In this document: in pieces, positions 36,990-50,630 of the stretch
How positions within the stretch are numbered: position 1 is the first letter of the stretch
Layout: each line of letters begins with the position of its first letter
Assembly: GCA_014338405.1 (NCBI GenBank)
Contig: JTDE01000115.1
Span: 117,109 to 181,108, forward strand
From: Paragonimus skrjabini miyazakii
Taxonomy: Eukaryota > Platyhelminthes > Trematoda > Plagiorchiida > Troglotrematidae
Length of the DNA stretch: 64,000 bases
Direction: 5' to 3'
Notes under the pieces: model-generated
Database searches by the model: none
Told to the model about the DNA's origin: nothing
Seen by the model: the letters and a program-made list of their open reading frames with translations, nothing else
Program-made: the position numbers and the translations under genes

Positions 36990-38450
36990 AAACCTTCTGC
37001 GATCCGTTCAATATCCAAGTTGCTCTCTTGGACGGTTAACCATCGGAACTTCTGCACTGCATCGGCTTGGTGGGATTCTTGTCACCATTTTTCCAACGCA
37101 GCTCATTATATTGATACTTCAGTACCTGTTGATACTCTGCTAATTACCCATTCCTTTAAGCAAACGCACGACCACGGCGTCATTGAACATATGAGGGACC
37201 ATTTTCTGCTCACAGATGAACATAATCAACTGGGAAAGTGCGCTGAAAAACTGGGCTGTCAGGATTCAGAAGTTTCTTCGGTAGCTCACTTTCACCAGCT
37301 GTCTACATTTTTCACTTGTACATTGGCTTTTAGCACCCCCACTACAACCGAGTTTAGAACAGGTGACTTGAACTGGCAGGTTATCTAGTGTCTAGTTCAA
37401 TGGAATTTTGTCAGTTTATTAGGTCACTAAAAAGCTTAAGCTTTCATTAGGTTGACCGGTTGTGTGCACGCCAAACGCCACTTTCCCAGTCAATTAGTGC
37501 ATTGGTGGACTAAACCGATATGCCACAAATCACCCTCCCAGAGTAATGGAACTCTTCATGTTGTAGGTAGTCAACGATGCCTTGCCTCAAATCACGTTGT
37601 ATCTTCCACTATTGCTTTTTGGCTATGAAATCCCCAGCCTTCAAACTTCCAATTTTGCCTGCCGTCTCAATGATTTACAACAAATTGGTTCGCAAATGTG
37701 AGCAACCAACTACGTCCCGATCAACTTATTACCGTCATCTTGCTCCACGCATCAAGCGTTGGGTACACAGCTTGTGAATACTGAATTGTCGCATTATTAC
37801 GAATTAAAATATGTGGTGGCACCTGTTTCGTACGTGACACCACATCGGGCGGTTGGGGTAGTATATTCATGCGTAACACACGAATAGAACAAATGATCAT
37901 TGTTCTTGTTGACGGCACGTATCGTGAGATCCAACAATTCTCAACTTGGCTGCTAATTTGCGCCCTAGTATTGAAATCACCCAGAACAAACAATCGGTCA
38001 CCTGCGAATGTCGAACCTGTATTAGCGGACACATTTTAGACCATTATTTTGATATACTTGGATGAAAGCGCTTGAAAATGTGGCTAATTATATCGAACAA
38101 GTAGCAGTCGTATGGTCATGATTCGAGGACTGATGCCAGGCAGATCACTTATCATTAAAAATTTATGTGGTCGACGACTGCAAAGGAAACAGCGCATTTT
38201 CAAGTGCTTTCTGCTGCGTAACTCAGCCGGTAGAAACTGTACCACTAACCTGTTTTTCTAGCTTACTTCATTCAGAAAGCTTTGTCGTACTCAGTGCCAT
38301 AGTGGCCCAGTTCCACAGCGATCAGTCAACTACTGCACTCCGGCTCTCCGAAGCCCCATCCTATCATTACCAGTCCATCCAGATTCTCTGTCCGACAGAC
38401 CTGACATACAAGGCAACCGAATATAACGTTTGTTTAGGCCAGCAATAAAA
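36990..38450 (-). mobile_element. LINE (non-LTR) endonuclease and RT fragment
   Basis: Read on the minus strand, stop-broken segments follow the order of a LINE pol. Near 38380 SGWTGNDRMGLRRAGVQ recalls the F.W.G.......RAGVG block of apurinic-type endonucleases. Near 38120, DLPGISPRIMTIRLLL follows. At 38000, AGDRLFVLGDFNTRAQ carries the catalytic GDFN motif. Farther on, FNDAVVVRLLKGMGN near 37170 and INIMSCVGKMVTRI near 37080 match the RT entry blocks (DA..V.LYK.KG....C.NYRGI.L....GK...RI). Later RT blocks and the tail were not found. It is dead and 5'/3' incomplete; clade not assigned. Confidence 0.75.
37721..38032 (-). pseudogene. LINE endonuclease fragment (GDFN motif)
   Basis: A 103-codon open stretch begins MSANTGSTFAGDRLFVLGDF and continues NTRAQ. 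GD-x-L-x-x-LGDFN-x-R is the metal-binding/catalytic signature of the exonuclease-endonuclease-phosphatase fold in LINE ORF2. The rest of the stretch matches the family only loosely, which fits decay or small frameshifts. Confidence 0.7.
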
Positions 38451-38952
38451 AAATGTGAGTCACTTGACAGTGAAGATTTTATCAGCTTGATGGTAGAGTA
38501 AATGAGACATTGACAAATCACTTAGTTCACTGGTGCGCTTGGGGGATGTTATGTAGACCATATCCGAGCACTTTTGCGTGATCGGATTGCTACAACAAAG
38601 GGGCAGTTGCAAATATATTTCCATATCCATATTCGTGCCGTATTATTCAATCACTCTTACGTAATCAGTAGTACAAAGCGACGACGGTAATTGATTTTCT
38701 TCCAGATGCTGTTTGATCTGTCTGGCACAGTTGTACCTGCAAGGACCGATGTCTTAATCAGCACAGCTCCCTGGACCAAACCATCATACAAGCCCGATAA
38801 CCACATGAATGCAGCTGAAAAGGTTATTCAACAACGCATGCAAAAATACACAATAAAACTGTGAAATGAACACTGCGATTTCCCCTTGAATACTATGCCT
38901 TCACGTTAGTTGGGTAGCGGTTATCATCTCTGAAACGCAACAGCCTGCCCTA
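38451..38952. other. No recognised gene
   Basis: Sequence upstream of the LINE fragment, unassigned. Nothing recognised on either strand. Confidence 0.4.
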
Positions 38953-39048
38953 CTGAAGAGACCTTCGAGTGTTGGTTACGTAAATGACTTTGAAAGCATG
39001 AGTAATGATGAACTTATATAAAGAGGTCAATAAGTGGTGTGCGTGCGT
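38953..39048 (+). repeat. Dispersed ~95-bp repeat, copy B
   Basis: This matches 16251-16343 codon for codon without indels. It includes ACTTTGAAAGC and AGAGGTCAA at the same spacing. The shared frame reads VGYVNDFESMSNDELI and has two stops here that are absent in the other copy. The flanks on the 3' side do not obviously align. Confidence 0.45.
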
Positions 39049-42000
39049 TATATTGAGTGCGGAACACCAGTTGTCGATTCCATACCACATTCAACCTATG
39101 AAAAGCACACTTGGGCATTTGGTTGCGCAACCGCCGTTTTGTTCTGTCCACGCCGGTGGCCTGGCACCCACATCAGAAGTGGTAAACTGTGGGATGTGGC
39201 TCTTTCTTCAGGGGCATTAGTATTCGATTGGTCGATTATATAACATGTAACAATGACCAAATATAATGGTCAACCGACTGTTGAACGGAGTTGGATTGTT
39301 CCCCTGCATCACGTTTGTATGTCACCTTGAAGTTCCGGCGCTTTTTATGAAAAACTGCATGTCTTGTTGCAGCATGGTCAGGCTTGATGTATAATATAAT
39401 AAATGCATGGAGACAGTCGTTCTGTTGATTGACTCCGCCATTTCAGTATTAGCATTGCAGTGTGCAGGATGCGATAAAAGTCGCCAGGCATTATTTCGTG
39501 CAGTCTGCTGTTTTCAAATTTTGTTTACAAGTGGTTTTGATAAACAAGAGTTTTCGAAGCTGAGTGGCTAATGAACAAGTTTTAGTGACAGGTCAACACT
39601 GAAAATTATGGCTTATCCGAATAAAATATTGTGGTCATACTGGTTTCATAATAAGCAGATATTTTCACTTACTTATTGACCATAATATTAGAGGGTGTAG
39701 CTTGTTGAGAGACAAGCGACTGCACAGTGTATCACAAATCTAGCTGAACACACGGGTTACTTGAAGTGACTAACTCTACATATCATAATTATGGATGTTT
39801 CAAACAAATCGAATATAGGGAAACATGGCATTTAACTTATATGAATAGGAAAGAGAATAACCAGTAATATTAATGAAGCTTGGCTGAGAAGGTGATCCAA
39901 ACTTCTAAGCAAATAAAACCGCACGCGTTTATCTATAACCGCCTTTATCGACGTGTTGTTCATCCAGAATATAAAGAGTAACACAGCGACGTTTATTACG
40001 ATTGTTTACACATTATCCATCAAGATTTAACATTAACGAGGCACTTATCTGCCACCTCCGTTGCTGCGAGTCAAAACGCTTCATTCACATGATTAAATAA
40101 TGTTGAATTACGTGTTGCAGTTTGTTTAGTACAAGTAAACGGATAAAGACCTGACGGAAATTAAGCCCTCTGCGGGAGATATTGGTATCAACGCATACAT
40201 CATCACTAAGCTGGATGTGACCGTGGTTTGTTATCACAAATTACGCACTGCTCGATGTGAGCATATGGGATGATGATCTAAACCAATTGACTTGTAACAA
40301 TAAGGTTGAAAAGAACTAGACCGATTCTCACGGTCGTCGATGACTTTCGGAATTAAACTGATTCCTTGTGGTCTCACATTACTTATTCAAGTATCACTGC
40401 TCACACTAGTTCATTTTTGGATGAGACGATCCCGCTACACAGAAGTCGCTCTCTGCCTACTAAACAGTCTTTGTTGAAAGGACGATGTTGGCAACGTTAA
40501 ACTGTACTGACGCACCACATTTTATTTTCAAACGTATCTAAATATGAGATGACATAAGTACATCGATGCACAAGACTTAGTTGTGATGTCCCATCGAGGG
40601 CGGTCAGGGAAAAAATGTTGGTGCAATCTTCAAATGTCTTAAAGCCCAATTCTCGTACGATCTATGGTAATGGCGGGCATTTGAAACTTTTATTAAGTAC
40701 AGATTCCGTTAACTTATAAACGATGCCTTAGTTTTGATGACTAGTTCTTCAGGGGTTTATCATCGCTTTTATGCTCATATTCGTAGCGTAGCCTTGTAGA
40801 ATATTCAAAAATATGAGATTTTATGACATATATTATCAGTGTCACGTAGCGAAGTGTTAGTCGCTTTTAGATTTGCAGACAAGATATATTTCCGAAGGAG
40901 TTATCCGAGGGCTTTGTAAGCATTCTTTTTGCACAACATTTCGAAATTTTTGAAAGTTAGCAGATTTGTTGAACCGTCAGGTTTGGGGGAGATAAAAACT
41001 GCGCAAGCTAACTAATCTTTTACAATGGACGTAAAGTGTAAATTATTTCGTAGTTAGTTGGTGTGTTGATTAGAAGTTGGCAACGTTCCTATCCCTTTCA
41101 ACTTTGTAAATCGTGACTGTAATACAATTCCCTGGGATGATAGGAGCATCAACACATTTAGGTTCCGAAATCGCAGCTTTTTAGTTAAGAAGCTTTGAAG
41201 GCGAGAAAGAGATATTAAAGTAGGTTGTTGGAACACGGTGATTTGTCTTCTTTTTGACAAAAGTTGCATCTCCGGTTCTCTTTCAATCTCCATTTTCGTT
41301 GTGTTTGGTTTACATTTGTGAAAATGTTGATTATCGGTAGAATTAGGCAACCGAAAGAAAGACAACATTCTATTTGGTCGGATTTCACCGACTTATTCAT
41401 GTGTTTTCATCAACAAAACAATAAAAATGTAAATCTAATCTAGTCAGCATAATAAATATCTGATAAGACTAGGTCTACATCACTGTGCATGTCATATACG
41501 TTATAACTGTATATCAGGACATCATTGTTTGTGTACACCAAACGTTGCTGATTAAACTTGGCGATGATTTGCTTATGCACATCGACATTTGATCTAATCC
41601 TGTTGACAAAGTGAATGTCAACAGAATTCAACACTTAATCCTATACATCAGCTGCATAATTTGGTGAGGAACATAATTGCAACACGTTCTATTTTCTCTT
41701 ATTTAATATAATTTAGGTTGAAGATTAGAAAAAGTGTCGTCTGGTTTCTACCGGAACATGTGCAAATTTGAGGTAGTTTCAGTGCCTTTTACGATCAATT
41801 TAGATGACTTCGTTAGATGACTTCTTCAAAAACCGCCGTTTCCGGCACTACTTTTGGTTCAAAACGCCCCACATAATTAGTTTGTCGCTTTCAGTCATAG
41901 AATTTGGTCATTCAGTTGAACTACTTATGATGTATACTTTCATAGAATCTCGGACATTATATAATGATAAATGTTTCGACTGGCAACATGTCTGAGTAAG

Positions 42001-45000
42001 GTATTCCTTCCTAAAGAGCTATTGTTTGGAAATAGCAGTACTCTTTCTGCACAGCAATTTTCTTGGAGTTATAATTATAAAGAAACGTTGTTGCTAATTT
42101 CACTCAGTAAACGCTCGTCCAGTTGAACCAGCTGCGTTTGATGCCCTAGTGGAACAGTTATTTCTAAAGTGCATATTCCATTCAGTCAAGGTGATCAAGT
42201 GGAATGAGTTGTGTTCACTCCGACGGCTGATAGAGAACAGGCCTTAGGTGTGTTCGCACTATTCTGAAAACCTTTATGTCAGTGATACTTTCCAAAGTGG
42301 ATTTGAAAAATTTACGTCTTCGTCTATCAGCTAACGGCACGATCTAGTTGATACCAACGCGAAATCCAAATTAGTGAACAAGTAAGTCATAACTACTTGC
42401 AAAACATTATCGAAATTGACTTGTTGTAATAATATTTCGTTAACATTCCTGCGTCATGCTGTACAGTTCTAAAACACTAGGATTTACCTGTGGAAGAACA
42501 GACACTTTTAAACACAACACTGATCACGTCAGGCTAACCTATGCGAAAACCCAATCAATCTGTTGTGGGCTGCTCGCCTTTTCCTATTCATGACACAGGC
42601 ATTTCCAAATCTTGTTACGGCAGCCCATTCTCGAGATATTCGGTCATTAATCTCTTATGATACACTTGTACAGATTGCTAATCTGGTGCTTTCAGCATGT
42701 TTCAAAATGTCCTCAAAAAGAGCTTGGGCATGGTACTGATAATACGGATTGCTGTGAACTATATAAAACTTCCGCAAATGCACACCGTAAGTCAGTGTTA
42801 CACGACGCATTTTCACGTATAAGGACAATTTCTTATCTATCCCTACCGACCTTCCTATGATGTGGCGGAGTTTGTGGCAATCGCTTACTACCGTTTTTAC
42901 TGCATTTGTTTATTTCTAGCCTATAGTTTACTGGGAAGCTTGCCATCATAGCTACAATCAACTAAGTATTATAGCTGTCGGGGTATTTTGCATGAGCGCA
43001 AGTTTCGTTTGTTCTGTTAGTTGTCTAACTGATTTCCTATGACACCCGTTTCATTTCGCCCAGTTATTTAAATACATCCTACGTGAAAGCGTATTACACT
43101 CCTCTGGTCTACATTGATCAAGCCACCAGACTGTAATCTGAGGTCGTACCAAAGTAAGTGTCAATACTATCTTGTCCATTATACAATCATTGCCAAATAC
43201 CAACTAACGGTTGACCCTAGTAAAGCTCTTTTAAACTTAGCTTTGCAACGTAGTAACACAATCCACCTCTAATTATTGACCTCAAAAAAGCTATTCCACC
43301 GGAATAGTGATCTCGGTTTTTGATGGAATCTTGTTCCCATGTCTTTTGTGCAGATGCAACCGTAGTAAATGCAATCTAAGTAAAACTACTGGTTAGCGGT
43401 ACTACATTACACCCTTTTTAAAGGAGCTATCGCTTACAAGTTCCTCAACACTGAACTATTTTTATAGAGCGTCGAACGGGCACGAGAGTGCTTGCATTCG
43501 CCATTTGTGTATGTAAGTGGAACAGGATTTATCTTGCGAGGTGGTTCGCTCTTACGCTCCATTTTGACTTCTATCACCGGTCTCCAGACTCACCTTTACT
43601 GGACATTAGATACAGACACCCCAGAACGTACGACATTTTATTGATTAATGAGGTCAACTTGTCAGTCTGTTTGATGGATTCTGATAGATCATTATGAAGT
43701 AATGTGTACGACTTTCGCACCTAAGGCCATTTTAATTGAGTAAAGACACTGACAATTTCGATCTCTTCGTCAAAGTTACCGGTGCGAATTAGGCTAGTCA
43801 CACTGGACTATTTTTTGCATTTAATACGGTGACCACATTCTTGGCGTCAAGTTCAAAATTCCAATCTAAATACTGTGGTAAACTATCACACATTATCTTA
43901 TGGCTGAATAAAGGATACTGTGTCTTGAAAGGAAATAGATTTTAAGGATTTTGATTACACCCATGATATTACGTATTTCAGTTACTGCCTAGAGTTTAAC
44001 TTCACTGCAGGTTCAAAACGAGTAGTCATACTGCCTACTGCGTTGTTACCTAAGCTACATCTAGTTGTCTCATTAAAACGCTCTGTTACATTCTCTTGCA
44101 GACACATTAACAGGTGACTCAGGCCCCAAACAGCACATCAGAAAATCTGCTCAATATTAACTTATCTGAAGTTGTTACTTAGTAACCTACGTTATCTGTT
44201 ATTCATTCGCTTGCTTACATTAAGTTTGTCCTTAATGAGGCTCAGATTAGTTCACTTGTGAACGAGAAGTTATTGGTAAACGTTCACCTGACTGGTCTGG
44301 CTAAGATACGACAATCGATAAGGTTGTTACCATTGGTGGTGTTGGAATGACTGTAGATGAAAGATTCACTATTTTTAAGAAAGTCAACGCAGGATTGGTT
44401 GAGATGCACAATAGTGAAAGTGGCGTGACGTTTACAGTCATAGCAGTGGGGTAAATCAATATTTTTTGAGATATGTTGAAGCTTTCTCTAACTACGGTGG
44501 GTCATTCCCATTCTGTTATTTGGGGCAAACGGTAAACTGGTAGCTGTTAGTGATTTTTACGCCTTCTTTTTTTCGGGCAACATAATTAGTTGGCAAGAGC
44601 ACGAAAAATATCTGTTTGCACATCTTAAGAAAAATACGGTTGTAGTTTGTTGACTGAACAAAAATGAGTTTGTTAGTCAGTAACTCTTTAAGGTTTCCGT
44701 AACATAGCAACAAATTGAACAAGTTAATAACCCACGCTGAACACGCGCGTCATACTACAGATCAATTAGTTACCATAGTGACAATTCATAATTGACATGA
44801 AGTACGCCGTCTCCTATGAGCACAGTTAACTAGTTGAAACCATTCTGTTCAAAAACGTGCGCAATCCCAAGCCTACAATTGTGTTAATGAATTATGCAAG
44901 AAAACATGTCTAATTATACCTGAGCATAAAGTTGAAGATGAAACTTGGTTGACGCGCAATTGCTAGAGGATGTACCGATACGTTTTTTTTGAGTTGTAAG

Positions 45001-45824
45001 TTGAGAAAGAGTAAGTGTCTGAAAAAGTTAACTATGAAATCAGGTGTTTGATGCCAATAAGAATAATCTATATGCACTATACACATGAAATAAATCTTTT
45101 ACTGATGAGTACTGACGGATATTGGTTTCTTGTGTCAAAATACCCATTGATGTCACAAGCGATGCGTGGAATAACTTGATAGGATTCATTAGAGCAAGTC
45201 TTTGCTGAGTGGTCCAGTTAAAGACCGTTGATGAAGATAATACGTCCAATACTTGTAAAATTACGATTGATGAGAACAGTTAAATATGATATCTACGGTA
45301 CATTTGCCTCTCAAAGAGATTAATATATACGCATGAAATACTTTACCTTTTAATAGACTGTGCTCAAACTCACTCCTCGTATAATGTTGCAGACGAGCGT
45401 ATGTTCATACTGCACACATCTTCATAGGACTCAGATTAATGTTTTACTCCTATAGGCCTCCAAGTTTTTGTGACTTCATTAACATCTATACGTTAATGCT
45501 ACACCCGTGAAAACAACCGAGCCATTGTATTGACAGCGATGTTAATCAAACTGATTACTATCTTTTGTATGTGATCCCTTATGTGTTTAACAACTATGGT
45601 TTATAATCGGCTAATCACGGTACTACACATGGTTATATAGACCTGTCGGCCTAAGGCGAAAGTAGAAAAAAACATTTACTTTTATATCATTCAACCGATC
45701 ACTTACCAAGTTTTAATAATTTCGTCCACATATAAAGAAAATAGCCCCGTTGACTTTTTGTACAAGATTTATCTTAATTCAGGCACACAAAGTAATATGT
45801 CCTAAATTAAGCGAGAGGGAAGCT
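39049..45824. other. No recognised gene
   Basis: Long stretch with only short ORFs (for example 41054-41368 minus, 41804-41995 plus, 43488-43697 plus). No domain or match to the repeat families described elsewhere was found. Confidence 0.45.
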
Positions 45825-46345
45825 TCAGTTTATTGCTTCTTTTCTAAAGAGGCCGACTGGAAAATTCTATAGGAGTACGACAGCTGCGATCAATTTTAGG
45901 TGATGTTCAATCTGTATGAAAAACCCAAACTATCTACTACTCATCCGTATTCAAAATACCGCTCAACAAGTTGATGGTTTCTGTGACTTCAACTTTGACA
46001 GAACTCCTAGTCGGTGGGTCACCGATCAGAGTTAACAGGACAGTTGCTGTGTCTCCTGTCTCCAACCGATCAGGTAATCATGCACTGCTCACAAGCGAAT
46101 GTTGGTGAGTGTTCACATACGATGATTTACTCGTGCTTAATATGAGGCCAGTGGCTGAGGGGTTAACACGCTTGTCTCATGAATGTAAGGTCGGAGTACT
46201 ATTTCTGGCCGTGGCAAGGATTTCCACTACTGACAAGCTCTAACAGGAGTGATATTCAACTCTATTGCTTCTTTTTGAGAAGTTGCAACTGAAAAATCTA
46301 TCGGACTGTGACAGTTGCGCTTAATTATTGGTGGCGTTCAACCTA
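45825..46345 (+). repeat. Tandem tRNA-headed repeat, about 1.2 units, period ~431 bp
   Basis: A unit tail (GGCCGACTGG at 45851) is followed by a leader (CAACAAGTTGATGGTTTCTG near 45965), then a tRNA-like head, and a second tail (equivalent block at 46282). The head has the A-box-like TGGCTGAGGGGTTAACACG near 46150 and a B-box-like GGTCGGAGTACTATTTC near 46190. The spacing of the equivalent tail blocks is about 431 bp. This copy shows the order leader-head-tail-leader, i.e. the element can be tandemly arranged. Confidence 0.7.
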
Positions 46346-48534
46346 TGCTAATCCAAACTGAACGAGCCAGCACACAACACTCACTGCTGCCAACAGTATC
46401 TACACCAGCTTAATTGATAAGGTTGAGATACGAGACCAACATAAGTAATCGACCAAAATAATCAACTTTTTCAGACATCAGTAACCGTCGCGTTTTTCAA
46501 GCTGATTCGTCATTTCATGTTTCACGATTCATTATTGTTCTCTTCAGATATAATATTGATTCCACTATTTCAGCAACATGTCTTGAAGATTTTTGGGACC
46601 CACGTTTCATATATCCTAACCGCTCACGTATATTTAGCCAGTGGCATCCTGGGCATGCTGAATAACTGGTATCTAATCGAAAGTTTAAGCATGTTTCGGT
46701 CTATTATTACGATTATGAAAATGATAGCGTTTAACCTTCCACATGCAGAGATAAATTTGATGACGTCTTTGTACTCATCTGAATATGATTCTTGAATTCC
46801 GTAGCAAAGAAATCAACTCAGTTGTGACTGTCATCATACACTCAAGTGATGCTTCATAAATAGAGCCCGACCAAACTACTGCCACGTCACTCTTATGCCA
46901 TAGTAACTGGTTGCCAAAGAAGCCCCTACACACCGTATCGTAGTTCCCGAACTCGTGCATAGATGACCGTTATTCTTCTATCAAATAGGTTGCATTGGAA
47001 CCCTCCGAATTAAAACAACCAATAAGTTTTCACATCGCTGGCTTCACTGTGAACATTTTTATAGTTCATTCAGTTTAATGAACTAGAATAAGCGAGCAGA
47101 ATGATGAGCAAACGGTATTCAAGTAAGTGAGAAATCTGAGTGGTAAGTGAGGGGTACTAACTAAACGATAATTGACAAGTAGACAAAATTCCATAATGTG
47201 GTGCACGGATATAAACAGCAAGCCTTCCCTATATAGGAGCTTCAAAATGTAGGATCAGTCGGAGTTTTAACTGGTGGAGGTAATCATGAACTCACAAATA
47301 GTAAACTGAATTTTGATGTATTCTTTAAATCACGCAACAGAAAATGAACCCACTTAGATAAACTTACTTATTCAGAAAATTAGTTTGACTCCATTCACTA
47401 AAAAATCTAGAGTGCATAGAATGAAGATACAAATTCGCTTACAGGAGTACTGAAGTTTTCTTGTTATAACAACCCGAAACAACAACTGTTAGCAGTTGTG
47501 TTTTATGGTACCCAACTAGCTTCACAAAGCTATTCGGGACAGATTACACTAGTAGGTTGGAAAAGCCGTCGTTCGCCAAGATAACATGTGATGACCACTC
47601 TCAAGCATCAGCTTTTGTGTCAAATCACAGGCGAAGTCAGTGTCGACAAGTTTCTTCAGACATCCGATGATCAAATCATAAAGCAGTGATTGTGAACTTG
47701 AACAAGCGGACTGTTAGTCTTGAACACTGTACCTAGTGTATGTATTGCGAAAGTTGGGTTCACTTGGTTCACTGGCATATACTTCTTTATCGTTTCCTCA
47801 GTAACCGTGTCAAAAAGGTGAACACGCAACAGCCACCTAATGAACCAGGTTAGAGGCTTATTCAAAAGTTCTTCTCAGTTTCAAAATTTCCGATATCTGA
47901 AGGGACTCAACTGATGCGAATGAATGTCACATTTCGTTCTCTCTCATTGTGATGATCCGTAGTATTGTTTGCAATGATACTATTCTTTTCTACTTATATG
48001 AAACTCAGCGTGCCAGTAATGTAGATGACACTACGAAACATAATAAATTTAGTTGCGGGGCATTTGTTTTATGCATATTAGTATTAAACAATGCACTCAT
48101 TTTAAGAAGAAGCTTCACATTCTTTGCCAGGTGAATTATAAACACAGAAATATAAACATATATATCTATAATGCGGTCACACTTGCTATTTATAAGTTAT
48201 CAATAACAATCCATCGATTCAGTTACTAGTTATTCAGATCATAACTAAGTAAAACTCGAAAACAGTGAGCTTTATCGTTGGCCAGTTCGAAACAATGACA
48301 ATAAGTTGCAAACCTAAGGCGACGTCTTCGATCAAGGACAATATCGATGTATACTTGTTTGGGTGTGGCTAGAATAATAAACCGGGTCTATGATTGTGCA
48401 CTTCCGTACACTAGACAACTACTTCCCTAACGTGGTTTGTTCCATATGATAGGTGCATGGGTTAATTTACTAGCCTCATTTAAGTTACTTGTCGTTAACC
48501 ATTTGTCCCGTAGATATCGATCCGTTGCTTGCAT
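46346..48534. other. No recognised gene
   Basis: The + ORF at 46517-46795 is hydrophobic and opens just upstream of an acceptor-like TTGTTCTCTTCAG, but no family or partner exon was recognised. The minus ORF at 47671-47865 is unassigned. Confidence 0.4.
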
Positions 48535-48537
48535 TGG

Positions 48538-48592
48538 ACAGTAGGACGTGAGTGCATTGACTACTCGTGATCATTCGATTCCGAGAACGGGC
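48538..48592 (+). repeat. tRNA-like relic (possible SINE head)
   Basis: AGTAGGACGTGAGTGC resembles an A box/D-arm, and CATTCGATTCCGAGAACGGG, about 20 bases on, resembles a B box/T-arm. No acceptor stem closes it, so a pol III-derived repeat relic is more likely than a tRNA gene. Confidence 0.35.
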
Positions 48593-50474
48593 AGAATGAA
48601 AAATATTGTCTCAACTGGTCGTCTAACTGGCATTAAGTTTCAGCTCTCATTTTTAGTTTGCTGCCAGTGCCAAAATGGATTGCGTCTACCCAACTGCATG
48701 AGAAACATCAGGCTAATATCTTAAAATCCATTTGGTTTTCTGTTAGCACTCCGGGTAAAAGGCGCACGCGACGGTTCTCTGTCAACACGGTATTGGTTAT
48801 AATGTTGCGTTCGCGCGTTGGTGTTAATCAACAAATAATATGAAGACTGATTTACCGAGCAACGTGAACGAGGTTATTATCACCTGTTTCTAAGCCAAGA
48901 ACATTCATCTAATTTGCCAGTCAAAAGTCGTTTGACCAACATTGTCCACTAACCAACATGACATTAATAAGTAGATGGGTTTTGCTCATCTTATCACGCT
49001 AGTTTGACCTTACCTAATGCATATTCGTGGGAATAATTTGATTTTAAACACAACGTAATACCGTCCATTGCAAATGACCCTATTTCTGTTACCAAACGGA
49101 AACCTCCCAGTTGAAAGTCATTTATAAAATTGATGGCATTCTTTTTGTTATGCTTGCCAACCCGATATATTCAAACTGAATTTGCTGAAGTGATTTATAT
49201 GTAAATTACGGAGTGGTTTTTTCCAGACACTTAGTCGGCAACTCCCGAAGTGGAATGTGACATTGGCGATCTTCGTTAATCAGCATCACTCGACACCTAC
49301 GGTAATGGAAGTATTTCTGTGGTCCGCCGAAGACCGTGGTACACTGTGGAAACACTATAGGATTAGTGCGATTCTAGTATCTTGTTATGGGTAACTTCGG
49401 TGTAGGTAAAATACACCCGATGAGATCTCACAATAGGACTGGAAAATTGGTGTTAATGTTGATACGACGGGATGTCTAACAGAAAGTCTCAACATCCGAA
49501 TACGGCACGAGTATCGTAAGGTTCTGTCTGTCACTAAAGAGGATAACTTGCAAGAATGACTGATTGTCAGATAGTCACATGGGGCTAGTGCCCATTAGTT
49601 GTTTACATTTGATCTCACTTGTTACTGGTTACAACAACCGCTAAAGTGTCTGCAGTTAACAACTTAATCACGCTGAATGCAAATGCCTGAGAAACAAGCT
49701 GGGTGCATTTCCTCTTGAAGAGGATTCGGTGTACAAGTACTTACCTTTGTTTCAGAACACCATTCAAAAGCATGACTATCTATTAACACCACACACACTG
49801 TGTAATTTGTTTTTGGACTGACCTCTTCTACATCTTTTTGCTGACCATTCCTATTTTTTCGTGAAGTAGAGGCTTATCGACAGTTCATGGGACCTAAGCG
49901 TTTACCACGCCGTTTGGAAATTATCTAGTGGAAAATATGTGAAAAGTCTCCAGTGAGAGCCTGGCCGAGCAGAAACATATTGATCAAGTATAGGTGTTGA
50001 TTAAATAAAGTTGAATCTCCAGCTTGTTATCTATGCCTGATGAAAGATGATACATTATCTGACCCACCGGTTGCCGCAGGGTTATCCAGGGGTCAATCCT
50101 CGTTGACCTACAGTGTCATCATCGAACTTGCACTATAGGTTTGGTGATTGCCACTGAACCTATTTCTCATTATTGTTGTTTCATTACAATGTTGACAATA
50201 AGTTGTACAATTGCCCTCGAGAGATCAATTATCTGTTTTGCTTAGTTCGGTTGTTTTTACTATTGCGTCGAAGCTAGCTCTGGGGGTGAGCTAAGTCAAC
50301 CACTTCATTTCTGTGTTCCTGAAACCATCACAATAGGCTACCACTTTTTACTATTGACGTCGAAGATCACTTACTCAAGGTCATTTCACTCATTATGATA
50401 GACCAAAATATGACCTAATTCATGAGAATCAAATAAGCAGTTATCAGCTTGACAAATTATCTTCATACTCTGTT
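48593..50474. other. No recognised gene
   Basis: Only short ORFs (48658-48843). No domain or known repeat was noticed before the LINE RT fragment. Confidence 0.4.
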
Positions 50475-50630
50475 CAAACGGTCACATCGCAGTGGCATCC
50501 CTATCAGGCGTATGGAACGCATCAGCGGTCATGCCCATCTTCAAGGCTGGTGATCTTACACTAACTTTATATTCACTATCCAGATAGACCTACTGCTATC
50601 ACACGCAAAGTAATAGAGTGTTTATATGAA
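50475..50630 (+). mobile_element. LINE RT fragment
   Basis: In one frame VWNASAVMPIFKAGDLTLTL matches the LINE RT block W..A.V.PIFK.GD....NYRP. One frameshift later, RPTAITRKVIECLYENANI matches the following RPI.LTS...K..E..... block. Further RT motifs (F.YADD) were not found downstream. This is a short, dead fragment on the + strand, of a different type or region from the minus-strand LINE at 37-38 kb. Confidence 0.65.

Noticed and set aside
36957..37388. 143-codon ORF on the + strand
   Set aside because: The opposite strand carries recognisable LINE RT blocks (FNDAVVVRLLKGMGN), so this is an antisense shadow.
38167..38448. 93-codon ORF on the + strand
   Set aside because: Antisense to the LINE endonuclease fragment; no own motif.
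45105..45140. CTGATGAGTACTGAC as a hammerhead core
   Set aside because: GAAA is replaced by GGAT and no stem III follows.
46517..46795. 92-codon hydrophobic + ORF near an acceptor-like tract
   Set aside because: No domain, no partner exon, and no in-frame donor of quality.
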